Below, piece after piece: positions 56,401 to 64,000 of a stretch of 64,000 nucleotides of DNA. The notes beneath the pieces were generated by a model. It ran no database searches. It was not told the DNA's origin and was given only the letters and a program-made list of their open reading frames with translations. The translations under genes were made by a program, and so were the position numbers. Source of the DNA: Antedon mediterranea (Eukaryota > Echinodermata > Crinoidea > Comatulida > Antedonidae); assembly GCF_964355755.1 (NCBI RefSeq), contig NC_092670.1, positions 2,877,001 through 2,941,000 on the forward strand, written 5' to 3'. Position 1 is the stretch's first letter; every line of letters begins with the position of its first letter.

Positions 56401-59400
56401 ACAGGATTTTTTCTTGAGAGCGTGTTTTTTGTTGAAAACGTATTCAATTGCTTTAAATATAATTTTTCTTATCTAAATTGATATATACATGTTCCCTGTG
56501 ATGAATAATATCATATTCACTCAATCAAAATGTATTTAAAGGTACATTTAAGTATTTACAGGATTTTTTCTTGAGAGCGTGTTTTTTGTTGAACACGTAT
56601 TTAATTGCTTTAAATATAATTTAACTTATCTAAATTCATATAAACATGTTCCCTGTGATGAATAATATCGTATTCACTCATTAAATATTTATTTAAAGGT
56701 ACATTTGAGCATTTACAGGATTTTTTCTTGAGAGCGTGTTTTTTGTTGAACACGTATTTAATTGCTTTAAATATAATTTAACTTATCCAAATTGATATAA
56801 ACATGTTCCCTGTGATGAATAATATCGTATTCACTCATTAAATATTTATTTAAAGGTACATTTGAGCATTTACAGGATTTTTTCTTGAGAGTGTGTTTTT
56901 TGTTGAACACGTATTTAATTGCTTTAAATATAATTTAACTTATCTAAATTGATATAAACATGTTCCCTGTGATGAATAATATCGTATTCACTCATTAAAT
57001 ATTTATTTAAAGGTACATTTGAGCATTTACAGGATTTTTTCTTGAGAGCGTGTTTTTTATTGAACACGTATTCAATTGCTTTAAATATAATTTTTCTTAT
57101 CTAAATTGATATAAACATGTTCCCTGTGATGAATAACATCATATTCACTCAATAAAAATGTATTTAAAGGTACATTTGAGCATTTACAGGATTTTTTCTT
57201 GAGAGTGTGTTTTTTGTTGAACACGTATTTAATTGCTTTAAATATAATTTAACTTATCTAAATTGATATAAACATGTTCCCTGTGATGAATAACATCATA
57301 TTCACTCAATAAAAATGTATTTAAAGGTACATTTGAGCATTTACAGGATTTTTTCTTGAGAGCGTGTTTTTTGTTGAACACGTCTTTAATTGCTTTAAAT
57401 ATAATTTTTCTTATCTAAATTGATATAAACATGTTCCCTGTGATGAATAATATCATATTCACTCAATAAAAATGTATTTAAAGGTACATTTGAGCATTTA
57501 CAGGATTTTTTCTTGAGAGCGTGTTTTTTGTTGAACACGTATTTAATTGCTTTAAATATAATTTAACTTATCTAAATTGATATAAACATGTTCCCTGTGA
57601 TGAATAATATCGTATTCACTCATTAAATATTTATTTAAAGGTACATTTGAGCATTTACAGGATTTTTTCTTGAGAGCGTGTTTTTTGTTGAACACGTATT
57701 TAATTGCTTTAAATATAATTTAACTTATCTAAATTGATATAAACATGTTCCCTGTGATGAATAATATCGTATTCACTCATTAAATATTTATTTAAAGGTA
57801 CATTTGAGCATTTACAGGATTTTTTCTTGAGAGTGTGTTTTTTGTTGAACACGTATTTAATTGCTTTAAATATAATTTAACTTATCTAAATTGATATAAA
57901 CATGTTCCCTGTGATGAATAACATCATATTCACTCAATAAAAATGTATTTAAAGGTACATTTGAGCATTTACAGGATTTTTTCTTGAGAGTGTCTTTTTT
58001 GTTGAACACGTATTTAATTGCTTTAAATATAATTTAACTTATCTAAATTGATATAAACATGTTCCCTGTGATGAATAATATCGTATTCACTCATTAAATA
58101 TTTATTTAAAGGTACATTTGAGCATTTACAGGATTTTTTCTTGAGAGCGTGTTTTTTATTGAACACGTATTCAATTGCTTTAAATATAATTTTTCTTATC
58201 TAAATTGATATAAACATGTTCCCTGTGATGAATAACATCATATTCACTCAATAAAAATGTATTTAAAGGTACATTTGAGCATTTACAGGATTTTTTCTTG
58301 AGAGCGTGTTTTTTGTTGAACACGTCTTTAATTGCTTTAAATATAATTTTTCTTATCTAAATTGATATAAACATGTTCCCTGTGATGAATGATATCATAT
58401 TCACTCATTAAATATTTATTTAAAGGTACATTTGAGCATTTACAGGATTTTTTCTTGAGAGCGTGTTTTTTGTTGAACACGTATTTAATTGCTTTAAATA
58501 TAATTTAACTTATCTAAATTGATATAAACATGTTCCCTGTGATGAATAATATCATATTCACTCAATAAAAATGTATTTAAAGGTACATTTGAGCATTTAC
58601 AGGATTTTTTCTTGAGAGCGTGTTTTTTTTTTGAACACGTATTTAATTGCTTTAAATATAATTTAACTTATCTAAATTGATATAAACATGTTCCCTGTGA
58701 TGAATAATATCGTATTCACTCATTAAATATTTATTTAAAGGTACGTTTGAGCATTTACAGGATTTTTTCTTGAGAGCGTGTTTTTTATTGAACACGTATT
58801 CAATTGCTTTAAATATAATTTTTCTTATCTAAATTGATATAAACATGTTCCCTGTGATGAATAACATCATATTCACTCAATAAAAATGTATTTAAAGGTA
58901 CATTTGAGCATTTACAGGATTTTTTCTTGAGAGCGTGTTTTTTGTTGAACACGTCTTTAATTGCTTTAAATATAATTTTTCTTATCTAAATTGATATAAA
59001 CATGTTCCCTGTGATGAATGATATCATATTCACTCATTAAATATTTATTTAAAGGTACATTTGAGCATTTACAGGATTTTTTCTTGAGAGCGTGTTTTTT
59101 GTTGAAGACGTATTTAATTGCTTTAAATATAATTTAACTTATCTAAATTGATATAAACATGTTCCCTGTGATGAATAATATCATATTCACTCAATAAAAA
59201 TGTATTTAAAGGTACATTTGAGCATTTACAGGATTTTTTCTTGAGAGCGTGTTTTTTGTTGAACACGTATTTAATTGCTTTAAATATAATTTAACTTATC
59301 TAAACTGATATAAACATGTTCCCTGTGATGAATAATATCGTATTCACTCATTAAATATTTATTTAAAGGTACGTTTGAGCATTTACAGGATTTTTTCTTG

Positions 59401-60830
59401 AGAGCGTGTTTTTTGTTGAACACGTATTTAATTGCTTTAAATATAATTTAACTTATCTAAATTGATATAAACATGTTCCCTGTGATGAATAATATCGTAT
59501 TCACTCATTAAATATTTATTTAAGGGTACATTTGAGCATTTACAGGATTTTTTCTTGAGAGTGTGTTTTTTGTTGAACACGTATTTAATTGCTTTAAATA
59601 TAATTTAACTTATCTAAATTGATATAAACATGTTCCCTGTGATGAATAATATCGTATTCACTCATTAAATATTTATTTAAAGGTACATTTGAGCATTTAC
59701 AGGATTTTTTCTTGAGAGCGTGTTTTTTATTGAACACGTATTCAATTGCTTTAAATATAATTTTTCTTATCTAAATTGATATAAACATGTTCCCTGTGAT
59801 GAATAACATCATATTCACTCAATAAAAATGTATTTAAAGGTACATTTGAGCATTTACAGGATTTTTTCTTGAGAGCGTGTTTTTTGTTGAACACGTCTTT
59901 AATTGCTTTAAATATAATTTTTCTTATCTAAATTGATATAAACATGTTCCCTGTGATGAATGATATCATATTCACTCATTAAATATTTATTTAAAGGTAC
60001 ATTTGAGCATTTACAGGATTTTTTCTTGAGAGCGTGTTTTTTGTTGAACACGTATTTAATTGCTTTAAATATAATTTTTCTTATTTAAATTGATATAAAC
60101 ATGTTCCCTGTGATGAATAATATCATATTCACTCATTAAATATTTATTTAAAGGTACATTTGAGCATTTACAGGATTTTTTCTTGAGAGCGTGTTTTTTG
60201 TTGAACACATATTTAATTGCTTTAAATATAATTTTTCTTATCTAAATTGATATAAACATGTTCCCTGTGATGAATAATATCATATTCACTCAATAAAAAT
60301 GTATTTAAAAGGTACATTTGAGCATTTACAGGATTTTTTTCTTGAGGGCGTGTTTTTTGTTGAACACGTATTTAATTGCTTTAAATATAATTTTTCTTAT
60401 CTAAATTAATATAAACATGTTCCCTGTGATGAATAATATCATATTCACTAAATAAAAATGTATTTAAAGGTACATTTGAGCATTTACAGGATTTTTTCTT
60501 GAGAACGTGTTTTTTGTTGAACACGTATTTAATTGCTTTAAATATAATTTAACTTATCTAAATTGATATAAACATGTTCCCTGTGATGAATAATATCATA
60601 TTCACTCAATAAAAATGTATTTAAAGGTACATTTGAGCATTTACAGGATTTTTTCTTGAGAGCGTGTTTTTTGTTGAAAACGTATTCAATTGCTTTAAAT
60701 ATATTTTTTCTTATCTAAATTGATATATACATGTTCCCTGTGATGAATAATATCATATTCACTCAATCAAAATGTATTTAAAGGTACATTTAAGTATTTA
60801 CAGAAATTTCCCGTGTGAGCGTGTTTTTAT
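53465..60830. repeat. 157-bp satellite, main block (~47 monomers)
   Basis: Monomer variants recur in ordered blocks. A marker series (gattttttt with gagggcg, then taatataaac, then gttgaaaacg, then aatcaaaatg with aagtatttac) begins near 53480, 55990 and 60250, giving higher-order spacing of ~16 and ~27 monomers. The last monomer (60780-60850) is degenerate and lies just before the splice acceptor at 60901. Confidence 0.97.
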
Positions 60831-60901
60831 ATAAACAGTATTTGTTTATTTTAAATCTACTTTGATATTAATGTATACATGTATTATCATATCCCGTCCA
60901 G

Positions 60902-63402
60902 GTGTAGTCGTATTAGATATACAACATGCTATTAACAGCGTTGAGCGATGCACAGAAAATATTCACCCAGGATGTTTTGGATGGCATTGTTCAATGTGTT
61001 CGTATACTAACCTGAGATGGAGAGTTAAGAACCATATTAAAAGCGTTCACTGGGGTTCTCGGGTTGAGTTCGGTGGTAAGTAACATTATTGTTCTTTGAA
61101 GGTAATTCTGGACCTTAAGTAGGAAAAAGATTGTGTGCGTTTCAAAGGCATGTATTGCACTTTTTTGTAGTACAACGTATTAATGATAATTAATTGATAT
61201 ATCCACTTACATTTGCAGATTTTCATTCTCTTCTATGTAAGTGTAAATCTGACATACGGACGCACTGGCAATGTCCGATTTGCTTGCCAACGTACCGTGC
61301 ATTCATAAAGCCAGGTCATCTACAAATGCACATAATTCGTTCTCATAGACCAGAAAGCGAGGTAAAGAGATTTGCTTTTGGTAAATTAGTATACACATCG
61401 GTCACTAAAAAAACTGAAGATAGCCAAAGATGCTTGTTTGAAAAAGATGCACCGGTAGAAGAATCGTTTCTAAAGGAGAACGTTTGCGATGCCATAGCCC
61501 CAAAACAACCGTCATCCATGAAAGAAGTTGCTTGTGATGACTGTGGTAAAATAATGTTAAAAAAAAATTTGAAAGTACATCGTGAAAGAGCTCATGATAA
61601 GAGACCGAATCACCATTTAGCTCTTCTGTCAACTGTATGTGTTGACCAAGATGAAGGCATTTTTGCCGTTAAAAAAAATGAGAAATCTGGTCATCACATC
61701 CATGTCGCAAAAAGAACAATTGCCGGGAAAGATATGCCAATGAATCTGTTTTGTGAGGTGGAGGAATGTATGATGTCAGCAAATCTCGCTCGTCACAGTG
61801 GTATAACATCATTCGAATGCGTACACCTTCTATCGGTTGCTGGCAGCGAACCTTATCGACAGCAAAACATACTAAATGAGAACAAGTTACAAGAGCTATC
61901 TCAACTACATTCAAAAGAAACATTGGATGCTGCAGCTTCCTTGAACAAAGCAGCCAGAATATGTGGGAAATGCAGCGTATATCCAATTTCAGAGCTGATA
62001 GAAGATAACCCTTTTTTGTTTTTTTCAGTTTATTGCCCTACAGTAAGCTACTACAGTAGACTGAAAAGAATAATAGTACATTATAAGGCGGTTGATAATT
62101 CATGGCATTGTAAATGTCCAATGGGTGAGCGGTCATGTATACATAAAGTCCTGTCAAAGTGGTACCTGCTAGAAAGTGCTCCGGAACTGTTGAAAAAAAC
62201 TCCGATCACAACAACGCAAACGTCAAAACCAAGAACCAACATTTATCCTCCATCAGATGCAACGAAAAGAAACATGGTATCCTACTGGTTAAACAATACC
62301 AGCAAAAGAATACCCTATCCCGTTCCAAAGGAGATTACACAAATCAACGTACATTCCCTTGGATTGGACTTTATACCGACAGAAGTAAGATGTACAGAGT
62401 GTCCAGGGAACCCAATGCTTGGACCACCGAAACTCATAACACGACACGCTGCAATCATTACCATGCATGGAATTATTAAAAGTAGGTTTATAGTTACATA
62501 TCAATATAAATCTGTAATAGAAAAACACCAAATATATTGACATGTTCGAAAGGGATAAGGTATTGTTAAATACAGTATAACAATAATAATGTAGTATTAG
62601 CAGAACAATACAAATATATAAATTTATTCATTTAAGATGTTAGATTGTACTTCAAACAATGCAACTTGTGTTCATTGACTTACCGATACCAAGAGTACAC
62701 AGACGGAATTCATAATTACAACGACAACTGGTTAATATCCTTGCACCTACTTGTGTTTTTACGCCACAGTCAGATGGTAAGTTATCGTTTATCATTATTA
62801 CCACCACCATCTTCACAACCACAAATAGCATCTATTGTTTTGGCCTACCTCAATTGGTTATAGCGTCGGGTTCGAATCTCGATTGGGGCGAAGTATCACC
62901 CAGTATGTATCTCTTTTTTTTCAGAGTCACACGGCTGCCGGTAGTGTCCTTAATGCTTTAGAAAACACCATAAACGAAAAACTACCATCAAAAGTATTAC
63001 TACGTGGTTTGGAGCACTTCGAAGCCTTAAGTGACCGGTCTTATAAGTTTACGTGTGTTGCATGTGGTATTCATCCCCCTATCCTTATAACGGACTTGCA
63101 GAAAAAGGCATGTTTTTCATTGGATGGTAAGTTCATGGACTGACTATTCAGTAGGCCTATATCATTAGCAATTTAAAAAAAATGTGTGTAATCCCCGCCC
63201 AGTCTCATCCCACAAATATAAATGGAGGATACGTATAAGCAATTTACTTCAGATTATTAGAAGTAATACATAGCAAACCACCTTGAAATTGTAGTTTCAG
63301 AGTTGGAGCTGCCGGACCTTACAGATGAGAGCGACTCCGTTGACATTGAAGACTTTTGGACGAACGTAAAAAAAGAGAAGCTGATGAATGGGTTACTCAC
63401 AG
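60902..63402 (+). CDS. HMGXB3-like / KDZ-related zinc-finger and SWIM protein, partial
   Basis: Five phase-compatible exons: 60902-61075, 61219-62481, 62637-62776, 62925-63126 and 63301-63402, all with AG acceptors and GT donors (mostly gtaagt). Exon 1 has a C2H2 finger (WHCSMCSYTN...HIKSVH). Exon 2 has two more (QCPICLPTY...HIIRSH; ACDDCGKIM...HRERAH), then a SWIM-type CKC...CIH finger (WHCKCPMGERSCIHK) and CTECPGNPMLGPPKLI. Exon 3 gives FKQCNLCSLTYRYQEYTDG. Exon 4 gives LEHFEALSDRSYKFTC and VACGIHPPILITDLQKK; exon 5 gives ELPDLTDESDSVDIEDFW. I recall this order in invertebrate 'HMG domain-containing protein 3-like' genes with the cysteine clusters of KDZ transposases. No start codon or HMG box is in view; the gene continues both ways. 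No disabling mutations were seen. Confidence 0.75.
62844..62895 (+). repeat. tRNA-like SINE remnant in an intron
   Basis: cctacctcaattggttatag and gggttcgaatctcgattgg resemble the D-arm/A box and T-arm/B box of a tRNA brought together, with the anticodon arm missing. It lies in the intron between 62776 and 62925. Confidence 0.5.
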
Positions 63403-63475
63403 GTTAGTGTTTTTTTTTAATTGGATAAAATAATCAATGTTTGATGTGCTTATGCATTTACTTTAAACAAGGCCA

Positions 63476-63560
63476 TATAGATGGCTGCAGTCGCGTGCTC
63501 ATTAGTGTTTACCGACCGACCGACCAACCTACCAACTGACAGAAATTACTGAACATGTTT
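63476..63560. repeat. interspersed repeat with ACCG run, third copy
   Basis: gatggctgcagtcgcgtgctc followed by accgaccgaccgaccaac; compare 239-446. Confidence 0.6.
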
Positions 63561-63589
63561 AAAAATGTTGAACTGTTTATATTTTTTTA

Positions 63590-63705
63590 ATTTACACGTG
63601 CGTAGCCTGTCACTTTTTACGTGTTCGTATAACGTAATTTCGAGTTGAAAAGTAAGTCAAGAAAACAGAAATCGGGCAAAAAGAGTGCGCAATAACATTT
63701 AACTC
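63590..63705 (-). mobile_element. fragment of the Helitron2-like family
   Basis: Read on the minus strand, gcgcactctttttgcccga and cgaaattacgttatacg match 12650-12770 of the element at 12023-13644. No ends are present. Confidence 0.65.
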
Positions 63706-63960
63706 TATTTAGTAGGCCTAGCCTAGCCTCGGTCCTAGACTACTAACTAGCTAGCTAGGCCTATATAGGCCTAGGCGGCGCTGCTGCAGTTTCGCACCAC
63801 ACTGTTATATCTTCGATTTCTACTGCAGTAGCGCCGCCTAGGCTAGGCCTAAAGGCCTAGTAGGCCTACTAGGCCTAGGCCCTAGGCCTAGAATAGTAGT
63901 AGGGCCTAGCCTAGGCCTAGTACTAGTAGGCTAGCCTCTCCTAGCTAGCCTACTAGGGTA
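63705..63960. repeat. TAGGCCTA island with internal inverted repeat
   Basis: Dense taggcctag motifs surround a hairpin: ctaggcggcgctgctgcag (63769-63788) pairs with ctgcagtagcgccgcctag (63823-63841), one mismatch, ~34-bp loop. The hairpin may be a small MITE inserted in the island. Confidence 0.75.
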
Positions 63961-64000
63961 TGTGACCTTCAAATAAAAATCTTTTTTTTTAAACTTATTT

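Noticed and set aside
48288-60830. CRISPR-like array
   Set aside because: The 157-bp monomers have no alternating unique spacers and the context is eukaryotic; it is satellite DNA.

Overview
This is an AT-rich, gene-poor stretch of an animal nuclear genome that is dominated by transposable elements. The gene fragments found are MAM and EAR domain exons, a cysteine-cluster/SWIM/C2H2 protein of the HMGXB3-like/KDZ type, and non-LTR, gag, MULE, Helitron and hAT debris. Together with dense TAGGCCTA islands they fit a marine invertebrate deuterostome, most likely an echinoderm. The species cannot be fixed from the sequence alone.

Layout: 1-5285 is a tandem segmental duplication with a G-rich minisatellite near its junction. 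4809-9148 is a TTAA-flanked transposon holding another transposon, which in turn holds a hAT MITE. 9.8-15.8 kb has a LINE tail and, on the minus strand, a decayed MAM + EAR gene whose introns carry two Helitron2-like elements. 16.1-24.7 kb is bounded by TA/AT microsatellites and by inverted clusters of TTGGGAGACA. It encloses an intact-looking minus-strand gene made almost entirely of micro-exons, with tandemly duplicated cassette exons and a GC-rich NRF1-type promoter. 25.8-31.8 kb holds a 7-bp-TSD inverted-repeat element, a MULE nested in a MULE, and a second copy of the TTAA transposon split by a solo LTR. 33-42.5 kb is a series of foldback elements, a broken gag gene and a ~4.2 kb palindrome carrying two inverted decayed copies of a PIN/FEN-like gene. 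43.7-44.4 kb is another decayed gene. 48.3-60.8 kb is a 157-bp satellite (about 65 monomers) interrupted by two Helitrons that end at the same monomer position. 60.9-63.4 kb is a run of phase-compatible plus-strand exons continuing beyond the window, and the satellite abuts the intron upstream of it.

Only two loci look like living genes: the micro-exon gene (18.05-22.8 kb, minus) and the HMGXB3-like gene (60.9-63.4 kb, plus). The most unusual signals are the micro-exon gene inside a candidate 8.5 kb element, and a group of tiny perfect palindromes (30-42 bp) flanked by exact 7-bp target duplications. Coordinates of exons and duplications were read by eye; no alignments or database searches were run.
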